NCBI GenBank assembly: GCA_944386455.1
Contig: CALXBC010000005.1
Coordinates: forward strand, 1 to 64,000
Length of the DNA stretch: 64,000 bases
Direction of reading: 5' to 3'
Source: an uncultured Clostridia bacterium
GTDB taxonomy: Bacteria > Bacillota > Clostridia > Oscillospirales > Ruminococcaceae
The position numbers were made by a program, and so were the translations under genes. Of this stretch, positions 25,048 to 33,865 are shown piece after piece; within the stretch, counting starts at the first letter, position 1; each line of letters begins with the position of its first letter. The notes under the pieces were generated by a model. The model had not been told where the DNA came from. It made no database searches and worked only from the letters and a program-made list of their open reading frames with translations.

Positions 25048-26217
25048 TTATTTTGACTTTCCATATGTGCCTTCTGTATCCGCATAGACTGAATTTATAT
25101 TTTCTTTCCGACGTGATGTCTTGACACGCTTCATCAGCTCAGCATAGAACAGTTCTTCATCAAACGGAATTTCCACCTCTTTCTTAAGCCATGCAGACAG
25201 ATGCATAGCATTGGAAAGGGTCAAACCGTTGATCCCTTCTTCACCGCCAGCAACCATTGGCTCATCCCGCAGAATTGCGGCCGCAAAGGCATTCAACACA
25301 CCGATATGCTGTTCCGATTCTCCGTCGGTCTCCACTTCGATTTTCTTATCCTTAGGTCGTCCAAACGGAACGGTATTGGTCCTAGAAAACTCAGGCTCAG
25401 ACATCTCCAGCTCCCAAAGCGTCAGTTTACCGCCCTCGGAGACCAGCTTACCTTTTTCCATTGTGATTTCAAAGCGGTTGGTGCCGGGCACATCACCGGT
25501 CGTAGTGATAAAGGTCCCTGTCGCGCCGTTTGCATATTCCACAAAGGTTGTCACATCATCTTCCACTTCAATATCATGCCATTTTCCAAAATACATATGC
25601 GTGCTTACTTTCGTCGGCATGCCGCAGATCCATTGCCAGAGATCCAGGTTGTGGGGGCATTGGTTGAGCAAAACGCCTCCGCCCTCTCCGCTCCAAGTAG
25701 CACGCCAAGCCCCGGAATCATAGTACGCCTGTGGACGGTACCAGTCGGTAATGATCCAGTTTGTCCGCTTAATCTGACCATATTTACCGCTTTGCACCAG
25801 CTCCCGCATTTTACGGTAAACATGGTCGGTACGCTGATTAAACATCATACCGAATTTTACACTGGATTTTTGGGCTGCTTCATTCATCTTACGAACCTGT
25901 TTGGTATAAACACCAGCAGGTTTTTCTACCATTACATGCAGTCCGCGGTCAAAGCATTCCATTGCATATTTAGGATGATCATAATGCGGAACCGCCACAA
26001 TAACAGCGTCAATCAGGCCGCTGTCTAAGAGTTCCTCTGCTGTAGAAAATTTGACAACAGACGAATCCAAATTTTCCTCCGCCCATTTTAACCGTTCCGG
26101 GTTAATATCTGCAACAGCAGTCAGTTCCATCTCCGGGCATTTTCCATTTTTGATATTGTTGGCATGCCCGCTGCCCATATTGCCGATGCCGATAATACCT
26201 ATTCTAACTTTATCCAT
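25048..26217 (-). CDS. Gfo/Idh/MocA oxidoreductase, copy 2
   Basis: This encodes 389 aa from the ATG at 26217, which has GAAAGGGA upstream. The farther ATG at 26241 overlaps the preceding gene. The motifs match copy 1: GIGNMGSGHANN, VEKPAGVYTKQ, FNQRTD and GGGVLLNQCPHNLDLWQW. The Lys, Asp and His elements expected for dehydrogenase activity are in place. Tandem paralogues of this type often act as a pair on one substrate (one oxidising, one reducing), but that is inference here. Confidence 0.9.
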   Translation of the reverse strand: MDKVRIGIIGIGNMGSGHANNIKNGKCPEMELTAVADINPERLKWAEENLDSSVVKFSTAEELLDSGLIDAVIVAVPHYDHPKYAMECFDRGLHVMVEKPAGVYTKQVRKMNEAAQKSSVKFGMMFNQRTDHVYRKMRELVQSGKYGQIKRTNWIITDWYRPQAYYDSGAWRATWSGEGGGVLLNQCPHNLDLWQWICGMPTKVSTHMYFGKWHDIEVEDDVTTFVEYANGATGTFITTTGDVPGTNRFEITMEKGKLVSEGGKLTLWELEMSEPEFSRTNTVPFGRPKDKKIEVETDGESEQHIGVLNAFAAAILRDEPMVAGGEEGINGLTLSNAMHLSAWLKKEVEIPFDEELFYAELMKRVKTSRRKENINSVYADTEGTYGKSK

Positions 26218-26233
26218 TCTATTTTCCCTTTCA

Positions 26234-26995
26234 TTAAGCAAGACCCTGTGCTTTTAAATATTTATAGCTGCGTTTCAGACACTCAAAAGGATCCTCTCCG
26301 TAACAATCGTCCTGCTCCACCAGCATATATTTTACGCCCGCCTTATCCGCACTGCGAAAAACAGCGTCAAAGTTAATATTTCCTTCTCCGATAACAGCCA
26401 TCCGCTGATTTTTTTCCACACAGGCCATATCTTTCAGATGTATACACGGCACTCTGCCACTCATATGCTCCAGCCACCAGGCAGGATCTCCGCCGCCGAA
26501 CTGTACCCAATAAGTATCCATTGTTATTCCAAGTTCCTCCGGCGAAAAATCTTCCAAAATTCGCTCTATATAAAGCTTTCCTCTGCTGTCCTTCATAAAC
26601 TCGAACTGATGATTGTGATACATTAAAAGGCAGCCCAACTCATGAATTTTTTTGGCGGATGGTTTGAAAGCAGATACAAAATTATCATAGTCCTCAGGAT
26701 GCTCTAATCCGCCAGGCATGCAGCCAATTCCAATATACCAGCATCCAAATACCTGATGGTCCTTAACAGTCTGCTGCGGTTCTTTTATTATTTTGTCATT
26801 GCTATAATGCGTAATAACGCATTGAAGTCCGTTAGCTTTCAACTGTTCGGCCAGCCATGCTGGCTCATAAGCACATACACCGGATATCTGAACGTTTTTA
26901 TAACCAATGTCAGCCACTTTTTTCAAAGATTCTAACAAGCCTTCTAATGTTTTGCAATAATCACGCAGCGTATAAAACTGTGCGCCAATTTCCAA
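26234..26995 (-). CDS. Sugar-phosphate isomerase/epimerase-like TIM barrel, copy 1
   Basis: This encodes 253 aa of the AP-endonuclease-2/xylose-isomerase-like barrel. Metal-ligand motifs are visible: YHNHQFEF, MDTYWVQFGG, CIHLKDMA and GEGNINFD. The family isomerises, epimerises or dehydrates sugars and inosose-like compounds using a divalent metal. It sits between the Gfo/Idh pair and a second barrel protein, with gaps of 16 and 6 nt, so it is cotranscribed. The substrate is unknown. Confidence 0.88.
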   Translation of the reverse strand: MEIGAQFYTLRDYCKTLEGLLESLKKVADIGYKNVQISGVCAYEPAWLAEQLKANGLQCVITHYSNDKIIKEPQQTVKDHQVFGCWYIGIGCMPGGLEHPEDYDNFVSAFKPSAKKIHELGCLLMYHNHQFEFMKDSRGKLYIERILEDFSPEELGITMDTYWVQFGGGDPAWWLEHMSGRVPCIHLKDMACVEKNQRMAVIGEGNINFDAVFRSADKAGVKYMLVEQDDCYGEDPFECLKRSYKYLKAQGLA

Positions 26996-27001
26996 TTTTA
27001 A

Positions 27002-27850
27002 TCACGCTCCATTTTTTAAATGAATCAGTTTTTTTAGTGCCGAAACGGCCGCAGCAAATGCCTGCCTGCTGTCGGCATATCGAAATTCATCAATCTCTGT
27101 CTTTTCCCCTTCGCGTTCCAGTCCCGCAAGTCCCTCAAAAACAGTTAGATGCGGTTCCAGTGTCAGTATTTTTCCGCTGTACTCGCTCAAAAGATAAGGC
27201 AGGTTTCCAACCCCCTCGCCAGCAGGTACGACAAAGCCATCCGATTTTGCATCCTTAATGTGCATATACTCCACATACGGGGAAAGCATACTCCATGCTT
27301 CTTTTGTCTCCTGTCCGCATTGAACAAAATTGGCTGGATCAAATACCGCCTTTAATTCCGGAACTGTCTGATGAATTTCAAGACAGCGGGAAGCGATATC
27401 ACCGTAAATTCCTTTCTCGTTCTCATGACACAAAATCAGCCCGCTGCCATTTGCTTTTTCCACAAACATGGCAAGGCGCTCCATCACCGCATTGCGAAAA
27501 TCGGCCGCCGGCTTGCCATCCGGAATAAAAAAGCTGAACAAACGAATACACTTAGCCCCCAAAACTTCCGCCAGTTCCAACCCATGACAAAATTTATCCA
27601 GATGGGGCATGAACTCTTCCTCTATTCCTATTTTACCAAACGGGGAACCGAGCGACCACACGTCAAGACCGGCGTCATTCATTTTTTTACGGATCTCTCC
27701 AGCCTTTTTTAGAGTGATGTCAGATATATTTTCACCGTCTACGCCACGGATTTCCAAAAAATGGATGCCTTCTTCTTTCATTGCTGCAATTTGTTTGTCA
27801 ATACTGGTATCTACTTCATCGGCAAATGCCGCCAACTGAAAATTTTTCAT
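27002..27850 (-). CDS. Sugar-phosphate isomerase/epimerase-like TIM barrel, copy 2
   Basis: This encodes 282 aa of the same superfamily as the next gene but only distantly similar. Signature stretches are FLEIRGVDG, LCHENEKGIYGD, FDPANFVQCG, YMHIKDAKSDG and GEGVGNLPYLL. The Glu, Asp, His and Glu positions fit a metal site. It begins 41 nt after the sugar kinase and ends 6 nt before barrel copy 1. A role in turning an unusual sugar acid into a pathway intermediate is the likely reading. Confidence 0.88.
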   Translation of the reverse strand: MKNFQLAAFADEVDTSIDKQIAAMKEEGIHFLEIRGVDGENISDITLKKAGEIRKKMNDAGLDVWSLGSPFGKIGIEEEFMPHLDKFCHGLELAEVLGAKCIRLFSFFIPDGKPAADFRNAVMERLAMFVEKANGSGLILCHENEKGIYGDIASRCLEIHQTVPELKAVFDPANFVQCGQETKEAWSMLSPYVEYMHIKDAKSDGFVVPAGEGVGNLPYLLSEYSGKILTLEPHLTVFEGLAGLEREGEKTEIDEFRYADSRQAFAAAVSALKKLIHLKNGA

Positions 27851-27891
27851 ATCAATGTTTTCCTTTCTGAAAGAATTTGAAAGCCATCGGG

Positions 27892-28908
27892 CTATCTCTG
27901 TACTCTTCCGGAACCATCACCGCCTGCAAGCGCAGCGACCTCGGAAACCGAAACCGCATTGAAGTCTCCCTCGACAGAATGCTTCAGGCAGGAAGCAGCA
28001 ACTGCAAATTCCAACGCTTCCTGGCAGCCATAGCCTTCTGTCAGTGCATATATCAAGCCGCCGCCGAAGCTGTCGCCGCCGCCCACACGGTCTACAATCT
28101 GCATGGTATATTTTTTGGAAACATAAAGCTCTTTGCCGTCATACAGCAGAGCAGACCAGTTGTTGCATGAAGCAGAGATGGATTCCCGCAATGTGATGGC
28201 AACTTTTTTCACACGGAAACGGTCTACCAGCTGTTCAGCTACCGAGCGGTAACCATCCAGGCTGATTTCTCCTTTCGTGATATCTGTCGCCTTGGCATAA
28301 ATTCCAAACACATCTGCGGCGTCCTCTTCATTGGCAATCAGCACGTCAACATACGGCATCAGTTCTGCCATGACCTTGCCGGCTTTTTCCTTGCTCCACA
28401 GCTTTTTGCGGTAGTTTAAGTCACAGGATACCTGGATCCCTTTTGCCTTTGCCGCTTTACATGCAGCAAGCGTTGCAGCTGCCATGCTGTCACTCAGTGC
28501 AGGAGTAATACCCGTGAAATGGAACCATTCGGCCCCTTCCAAAATTTCGTCCCAGTTAAAATCATCGGGGCCTAATTTGGAAACAACGGAATCCGCTCTG
28601 TCATAAGTAACCTTTGACGGACGCTGAGACGCTCCTTTTTCGCAAAAATAAATACCGATTCTGCCGGGACGGGTCACGATTTTGGAGATATCGACACCCC
28701 ATCGGCGCAGCTCACCTTTACAAGCAGCACCGATATCATTATCCGGCAGGCCGGACACAAAGCGTGCCTCTTTTCCGTAATTTGCAAGAGAAACCGCAAC
28801 ATTCGCTTCTCCGCCGCCAAATGTCATTTCCAGCTGTTTGGTCTGGGTCAGCCGCAGATATCCTGTCGGCGCCAGGCGCAGCATAATTTCACCAAATGTT
28901 ACAATCAT
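27892..28908 (-). CDS. kdgK: 2-dehydro-3-deoxygluconate kinase (PfkB family)
   Basis: This encodes 338 aa from the ATG at 28908, with AAAGGAAG upstream. The N-terminal FGEIMLRLAP ... FGGGEANVAVSLANYGK and the C-terminal PfkB signature VDRVGGGDSFGGGLIYAL (catalytic Asp) place it among KDG kinases, as does its position between eda and the uxu genes. It would phosphorylate 2-keto-3-deoxygluconate to KDPG. Strict specificity cannot be read from sequence; a related ribokinase-fold activity is possible. Confidence 0.88.
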   Translation of the reverse strand: MIVTFGEIMLRLAPTGYLRLTQTKQLEMTFGGGEANVAVSLANYGKEARFVSGLPDNDIGAACKGELRRWGVDISKIVTRPGRIGIYFCEKGASQRPSKVTYDRADSVVSKLGPDDFNWDEILEGAEWFHFTGITPALSDSMAAATLAACKAAKAKGIQVSCDLNYRKKLWSKEKAGKVMAELMPYVDVLIANEEDAADVFGIYAKATDITKGEISLDGYRSVAEQLVDRFRVKKVAITLRESISASCNNWSALLYDGKELYVSKKYTMQIVDRVGGGDSFGGGLIYALTEGYGCQEALEFAVAASCLKHSVEGDFNAVSVSEVAALAGGDGSGRVQR

Positions 28909-28937
28909 CGTTTTCAATGCTTCCTTTCTCTTTTTGA

Positions 28938-29558
28938 TTACATCCGGGCTTTTCGGATTTCTTCCATAAATGCAGCCGCATTCGCTTTGACGTCGCCTTT
29001 CATCAGGCTGCTGCCGGCACCTACCGCCACCGCTCCCGCTTTGATCCACGCGCCTGCAGTTTCCACGCTCACACCGCCGGTCGGCATAATTTTTGCGTAC
29101 GGCAGAGGGCCGCGAATGTCCTTGATAAATGCCGGTCCAAACAGATCGCCTGGAAACAGCTTGAGAATATCAGTGCCCGCTTCCATTGCTTCTACTGCTT
29201 CTTTAACCGTCAGAATGCCCGCCATATTGGCAACGCGATAGCGGTTGCAAAGTTTTGTGGTCTCCGGATTAAAATGGGGAGCCACAATAAACTGTGCGCC
29301 GGACAAAATTGCGATTCGTGCCGTTTCCGGATCAAGCACGGTGCCCGCCCCCAAAAGGATCTGGTCTCCATACTGCATTGCCATATCCTCGATGACCCGA
29401 TGGGCAAACGGAACGGTAAAGGTCAGTTCGATTGCTTTGATCCCGCCTTCGATGCAGCTTTCCACAATCGCTCTTGCTTTTTCTGAGGTCTCGCCGCGGA
29501 CAACGGCGACCATGCCGCTTTCTTCAATTTCCATGATGATTTTTTCTTTTGATTTCAT
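28938..29558 (-). CDS. eda: KHG/KDPG aldolase
   Basis: This encodes 206 aa. The motifs are VVRGETSEKA, IELTFTVP (catalytic Glu), LLGAGTV, IVAPHFNPE, the Schiff-base Lys in ILKLFPG (about residue 133) and IMPTGGV. It splits KDPG into pyruvate and glyceraldehyde 3-phosphate, ending the hexuronate route begun by uxaC and uxuA. Length and residues are canonical. It lies 29 nt ahead of kdgK. Confidence 0.93.
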   Translation of the reverse strand: MKSKEKIIMEIEESGMVAVVRGETSEKARAIVESCIEGGIKAIELTFTVPFAHRVIEDMAMQYGDQILLGAGTVLDPETARIAILSGAQFIVAPHFNPETTKLCNRYRVANMAGILTVKEAVEAMEAGTDILKLFPGDLFGPAFIKDIRGPLPYAKIMPTGGVSVETAGAWIKAGAVAVGAGSSLMKGDVKANAAAFMEEIRKARM

Positions 29559-29597
29559 CCCAGTCTCATCCTTTCCCTGCTGAATAATATTTCCGGT

Positions 29598-30428
29598 TTA
29601 TACTCCTGAATAAGCAGAAAATCCGCCGTCAACCGGCACAACGATACCGGTCACAAATCCGGATGCACGATCATCCGTCAGCCAGCGCAGAGTCCCCAGC
29701 AGTTCTTCCGGCTCTCCAAACCGCTTCATTGGGGTCGCATTTAAAATTTTGTTGGTACGGGCTGTAGGACTGCCATCCGCTTCAAATAAAAGCGCTCTGT
29801 TTTGGTTTGTAACAAAAAATCCCGGCGCGATTGCATTCACCCGAATACCCGCTTGAGCAAAATGAACGGCCAGCCACTGTGTAAAATTGGACACGGCTGC
29901 CTTGGCCGCACTGTAAGCCGGAATCTTCGTAAGCGGGCGGTAAGCATTCATTGACGACACATTTATCACACAACAGCCTTCCGCGCCCAGCATATCCTTT
30001 GCAAAAACCTGGGTCGGCAGCAAAGCTCCCATCATATTCAGACTGAATACAAAGTCAAAGCCTTCCTTATCCAAATTAAAGAAGGTCTTGATATCCTCTG
30101 CTGATTCATCCCCTGCCTCAAAGATTTCATGTTCAGTGGTGCAGCGAGGATTATTTCCGCCTGCCCCGTTGATCAGAACACGGCATTTGCCCAAATCCCG
30201 CAGGATTTCTCTGTGTACCTGTTCCAGATTAGCTTTGTCCAGCACGTTCGTTTGATAAGCGCTTGCTTTGCCGCCCGCCAGTCTGATTTCTTCTGCAACT
30301 GCCTCTGCTGCCTTCAGATTTAAGTCCAGCAGTGCTACCGGCGCACCCGTTCCCGCCATTTCTTTTGCAAAGGCGGAACAGAGGACGCCGCCTGCTCCGG
30401 TGATTACAATGACCTCGTTCAAGTACAA
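29598..30428 (-). CDS. SDR-type D-mannonate oxidoreductase (fructuronate reductase)
   Basis: This encodes about 276 aa from the TTG at 30428, which has AAAGGA 5 nt upstream and follows uxuA by 10 nt. The longer ATG frame overlaps uxuA and is unlikely. Features are TGAGGVLCSAF (cofactor loop), NGAGGNNPRC, Ser in NVSSMNAY and the YSAAKAA catalytic pair. SDR proteins of this group next to uxuA replace the classical UxuB, reducing fructuronate to mannonate. The role is inferred from context and family. Confidence 0.85.
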   Translation of the reverse strand: MYLNEVIVITGAGGVLCSAFAKEMAGTGAPVALLDLNLKAAEAVAEEIRLAGGKASAYQTNVLDKANLEQVHREILRDLGKCRVLINGAGGNNPRCTTEHEIFEAGDESAEDIKTFFNLDKEGFDFVFSLNMMGALLPTQVFAKDMLGAEGCCVINVSSMNAYRPLTKIPAYSAAKAAVSNFTQWLAVHFAQAGIRVNAIAPGFFVTNQNRALLFEADGSPTARTNKILNATPMKRFGEPEELLGTLRWLTDDRASGFVTGIVVPVDGGFSAYSGV

Positions 30429-30438
30429 TCTGTCCTTT

Positions 30439-31482
30439 CTATTTAAAATCCTTTTCCACTGCTTCAAAAAGCCCATTCAGATAAGCCGCTCCAAGCGCAC
30501 GGTCATACAAGCCATAGCCATACCGCCCGTGTTCGCCCCAAATCATCCTGCCATGGTCGGGACGGACATAACCGTCAAAACCGCCCTCCACTAAGCTTTT
30601 TACGATCCCATACATATCAAGAGAACCGCAATCCGTCGGATGTCCGACCTCTTCAAACTGCCGGTCTCCGGTACGCAGAATATTTCTCAGATGGGCAAAA
30701 TAAATCCGTGATGCGAACTTTTTCGCCATCCGAGGCAGATCGTTATCCTTTGATGCCCCCAGTGAACCGGTACAGAATGTCAGACCGTTTGCCGGACTGT
30801 CTGACAGCTTCAAAAAACGTTCCAGATTTTCCTCGTTGGTGATGATCCGCGGCAGTCCAAACAGACTCCACGGCGGATCGTCCGGGTGGACCGCCATTTT
30901 GATTCCGCTTTTCTCTGCAACGGGAATCACATGCTCCAAAAACACCTTTAGATTCTCCCAAAGCCGCTCCTCTGTGATATCCTGATACCGAGTGAGCAGT
31001 TCCTTCAGTTCTTCCTTTGAATAGCTCTCATCCCAGCCTGGCAGAGACAGCTCACTCTCCAACGGATTCATTGCAAGTACTGCCGCGTCGTCATAGGCCA
31101 GTGCGTTTGCTCCGTCCGCCTGCTGATGTTCCAGCTCGCTGCGCAGCCAGTCGAATACCGGCATAAAATTATAGCAGATACATTTGACCCCGGCCTTTCC
31201 CAGCCGGCGGATATTTTCACAGTAGTTTTCGATCAGCTGCGGCGCTTTTTCGCTGCCGAGCTTGATTTCTTCGGGCACGGGAACGCTCTCCACCACTTCA
31301 AATTCCAGCCCGTTATCGGCGGCCTTTTTTTTGAGGGCTGCAATACTTTCCATGCTCCATACGCCGCCCGGCGGTACATCATAAACCGCAGAAACAATTC
31401 CTGTCATTTTTGGAATCTGACGAATTTTCTCAAGCGTAACAGGATCGCTGTCTCCATACCAGCGAAACGTCATTTTTACCAT
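30439..31482 (-). CDS. uxuA: Mannonate dehydratase
   Basis: This encodes 347 aa. The start MVKMTFRWYG at 31482 has GGAAGG about 9 nt upstream; nearby alternative ATGs fit the family less well. Other motifs are AVYDVPPGGVW, CYNFMPVFDW, MAVHPDDPPWSLFGLPRI and the metal site HLRN ... RPDHGR. UxuA removes water from D-mannonate to give 2-keto-3-deoxygluconate using Mn or Fe. It lies between uxaC (25 nt upstream) and the SDR gene, the usual pathway order. Confidence 0.95.
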   Translation of the reverse strand: MVKMTFRWYGDSDPVTLEKIRQIPKMTGIVSAVYDVPPGGVWSMESIAALKKKAADNGLEFEVVESVPVPEEIKLGSEKAPQLIENYCENIRRLGKAGVKCICYNFMPVFDWLRSELEHQQADGANALAYDDAAVLAMNPLESELSLPGWDESYSKEELKELLTRYQDITEERLWENLKVFLEHVIPVAEKSGIKMAVHPDDPPWSLFGLPRIITNEENLERFLKLSDSPANGLTFCTGSLGASKDNDLPRMAKKFASRIYFAHLRNILRTGDRQFEEVGHPTDCGSLDMYGIVKSLVEGGFDGYVRPDHGRMIWGEHGRYGYGLYDRALGAAYLNGLFEAVEKDFK

Positions 31483-31507
31483 AGATTTCATCCTTCCATT
31501 CCTGCTT

Positions 31508-32869
31508 TTATTTTTCTTCAATCAGATTTTTGATGTTACCGTAACAGACAGCTTTTGCCAAAGCACCGACATCCCCTGAGAACTCCCCGCTGTCATGCCA
31601 TTGAGCCAAAATTCCACACAAAATGCGGCGAAAATAATCATGACGCACATAGGACAAAAAGCTGCGGCTGTCAGTCAGCATTCCGAGGAAGCTGCCGACA
31701 TAATGAACCTCGGCAATCGTTTGAATCACGTCGGAAATTCCACGCTTGTGATCGTTAAACCACCAGGCTGCCCCCATACGCACTTTTGGAAAGCTGCCTG
31801 CAATCGAGCAGAGCTGTGCGGTCATGGCAGGATTCAGGGTGTAAAGGATCGTCTGCGGCAATCCGCCTTCTGTATGGATGGCATCCAGCAGCCGCACAAT
31901 CTTCTGCCCGGAGATCACGTCGCCGATGCAGTCGCCGCCGCAGTCGCCGCCCATCTCCAGAAATAATGGTGTGTTGGCATTCCGTTCTACTGCGAGGTGC
32001 AGCTGCATAATCATGCCGCGCCTGCGGTACTCTTTTCCAGCGAAAATATACATCTGCCATAAAAAAGCAGAATAATCCTCCGGATCAGGCGCTTTTCCGG
32101 TCAGGGCATCAGCAAAAGCACGCTCCGCGGCCGCTTCTGTCCCAGGACCGTCGGGAAAAAACGGGATTCCCACGTCGGTAAACCGACAGCCAGCCTGTTC
32201 AAAGGCATCCAGCCTTAAGGAAAGCGCCTTTCTCAAACTTTTAAGATCGGTAATGGAGATTCCTGCTGTCTCTGACAGCACAGCAATATAATCCGCATAG
32301 TCCCTGCGGTTTAACAGCCAGACGTTGTCCGCCCGAAACGACGGTGTAATCACGGTCCGGAACGAGGCGTCATTTTTCAGCTTTTCGTGATATTCCAGTG
32401 AATCGGCTGCATCATCCGTTGTTGCGATAAAAGCAACATTGGACTGTTCAATCAGTTTTCTTGGAGACAGTTTCTTTTCCCTGATCACACGATTTGCCTG
32501 CTCCCATATTCCCTCCGCAGTATTGGGATTCAAGGGCGTCTCTACACCAAAATAAAATGACAGTTCCATCTGTGTCCAGTGATACAGCGGATTTCCGGCC
32601 GCCAGCGACACAGCTCCGGCGTATGCCAGAAACTTATCATGCCAGCTTGCAGAACCCGTAATTTTTTCTTCCGGGATTCCGGCAGCACGCATCAGCCGCC
32701 ATTTATAATGATCGCCGGACAGCCACATCTCCCCGATATTGTCAAAGGGAATGTCCTCCCATATTTCCCTGGGAGAAAGATGACAGTGGTAATCATAAAT
32801 CGGAGCATTCTTAACCAGCTGATACAACTCCTGCGCTGTTTTTGAGGGCAGAAGATAATCCGTATGCAA
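31508..32869 (-). CDS. uxaC: Glucuronate/galacturonate isomerase
   Basis: This encodes about 453 aa. YDYHCHLSP near the N-terminus supplies metal-binding histidines, and RSFLSYVRHDYFRRILC near the C-terminus is a family block. It converts glucuronate to fructuronate or galacturonate to tagaturonate, the first step of the pathway. I prefer the TTG at 32869: AGAAAGGA lies 11 nt upstream. The only longer ATG (32893) would begin about 6 nt from the predicted transcript start, with no Shine-Dalgarno. It heads the hexuronate operon. Confidence 0.92.
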   Translation of the reverse strand: MHTDYLLPSKTAQELYQLVKNAPIYDYHCHLSPREIWEDIPFDNIGEMWLSGDHYKWRLMRAAGIPEEKITGSASWHDKFLAYAGAVSLAAGNPLYHWTQMELSFYFGVETPLNPNTAEGIWEQANRVIREKKLSPRKLIEQSNVAFIATTDDAADSLEYHEKLKNDASFRTVITPSFRADNVWLLNRRDYADYIAVLSETAGISITDLKSLRKALSLRLDAFEQAGCRFTDVGIPFFPDGPGTEAAAERAFADALTGKAPDPEDYSAFLWQMYIFAGKEYRRRGMIMQLHLAVERNANTPLFLEMGGDCGGDCIGDVISGQKIVRLLDAIHTEGGLPQTILYTLNPAMTAQLCSIAGSFPKVRMGAAWWFNDHKRGISDVIQTIAEVHYVGSFLGMLTDSRSFLSYVRHDYFRRILCGILAQWHDSGEFSGDVGALAKAVCYGNIKNLIEEK

Positions 32870-32905
32870 CTTGCAATCATTCCTTTCTGTCATGGAATCA
32901 ATTTG

Positions 32906-32934
32906 ATTATACGCCAACATGATTTGCAATTCAA
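32906..32934 (-). promoter_or_regulatory. Promoter of the hexuronate operon
   Basis: TTGAAT (32934-32929), a 17-nt spacer and TATAAT (32911-32906) read toward uxaC. The -35 box lies inside a perfect palindrome (32925-32939), so a repressor or activator site at the promoter is plausible. Confidence 0.7.
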
Positions 32935-32939
32935 TTGCA
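32925..32939. promoter_or_regulatory. Candidate operator in the uxaC-araC divergent region
   Basis: TGCAATT-C-AATTGCA is a perfect inverted repeat with 7-bp arms around one base. It overlaps the -35 box of the uxaC promoter and lies about 17 bp from that of the regulator. The AraC protein beside it is the obvious candidate binder, but AraC sites are usually direct repeats, so another repressor may be involved. Confidence 0.45.
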
Positions 32940-32955
32940 TATATTTTCAATATTT

Positions 32956-32984
32956 ATTGTAAATTCACGCATTTTGTGATAGAA
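32956..32984 (+). promoter_or_regulatory. Promoter of the AraC-type regulator
   Basis: TTGTAA (32956-32961), a 17-nt spacer and TAGAAT (32979-32984) lie about 40 nt before the regulator start. Confidence 0.6.
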
Positions 32985-33022
32985 TAAATTTAAAAAATAA
33001 TTTTGTGAAAAGGAGTATCAAT

Positions 33023-33865
33023 ATGCCGGATACCTACAACTATTCATATGAAACTTTTCAGTTTCGTCATAGTCTTGATCAGCATCCCAGGGATTCCGAT
33101 TTTAAAATGCATGTACATGAACAATACGAAATTTTTTATTATATTTCCGGGGAGGCACACTATCTGGTGGAAGGAACTGAATATCCACTGGAGCCCGGTT
33201 ATCTGCTGCTCATGCGTCCAACGGAATCGCATAGGATTAAAATATTGGCAGATAAGCCTTATGAACGCTTTACACTTCACTTTTTGCCCTCTTTATTCGA
33301 TATGCTTGATCCCTCTCATCGTTTGCTTGCCTGCTTTGAAAATCGTCCGCTCGGAAAACAAAATCTGTACTTGCCAACAGAATTTCACAGTGGTTATCCG
33401 ATTGATCTTTTTACCGCCATGAGCAAGTCGATTGTTGACCCAGAAGCAAAACGTCTGGATGTGTTAATTCATTCTCTATCCTTGCTCAGCTTAATTGGGC
33501 GTGCTTTTGAAAAAAAGCAATTAAAGGAAAAGGACTGCGCTCCGGAAGATGTTTCTGAAGAAATTGTCGGATATATTAACCGCCATCTGTTTGAAGAATT
33601 ATCTCTTGAATTTTTAGGGAAGCACTTTTTTATGAGTAGCTCGCAGCTTGGAAGATTATTCAAAAAAACTACTGGCTCTTCTGTCTGGGAATATATTCTC
33701 ATTAAGCGATTAATGGCAGTCCGAAGTCTGATTCGCTCCGGAATTCCTATATGCAAAGCTGCTTTTGACTGTGGTTTTCATGACTATTCTGCGTTCTATC
33801 GGGCATATACCAAAAAGTTCGGAGTTTCTCCTAAAAAAGATGCATCGGTATGGAGCGAAAAATAA
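33023..33865 (+). CDS. AraC-family transcriptional regulator
   Basis: This encodes 280 aa from the ATG at 33023, with AAAAGGAG upstream. An N-terminal cupin sensor (about residues 20-120; HVHEQYEIFYYISGEAHYLV, YLLLMRPTESHRI) precedes a C-terminal double helix-turn-helix (about 180-275; FFMSSSQLGRLFKKTTG, AAFDCGFHDYSAFYRAYTKK). It is divergent from uxaC and very likely controls the hexuronate operon in response to a sugar acid. The direction of control is not evident. Confidence 0.9.
   Translation: MPDTYNYSYETFQFRHSLDQHPRDSDFKMHVHEQYEIFYYISGEAHYLVEGTEYPLEPGYLLLMRPTESHRIKILADKPYERFTLHFLPSLFDMLDPSHRLLACFENRPLGKQNLYLPTEFHSGYPIDLFTAMSKSIVDPEAKRLDVLIHSLSLLSLIGRAFEKKQLKEKDCAPEDVSEEIVGYINRHLFEELSLEFLGKHFFMSSSQLGRLFKKTTGSSVWEYILIKRLMAVRSLIRSGIPICKAAFDCGFHDYSAFYRAYTKKFGVSPKKDASVWSEK

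Noticed and set aside
25201..26028. 275-codon open frame antisense to the Gfo/Idh/MocA gene
   Set aside because: It is antisense to a well-conserved oxidoreductase and has no start signal.
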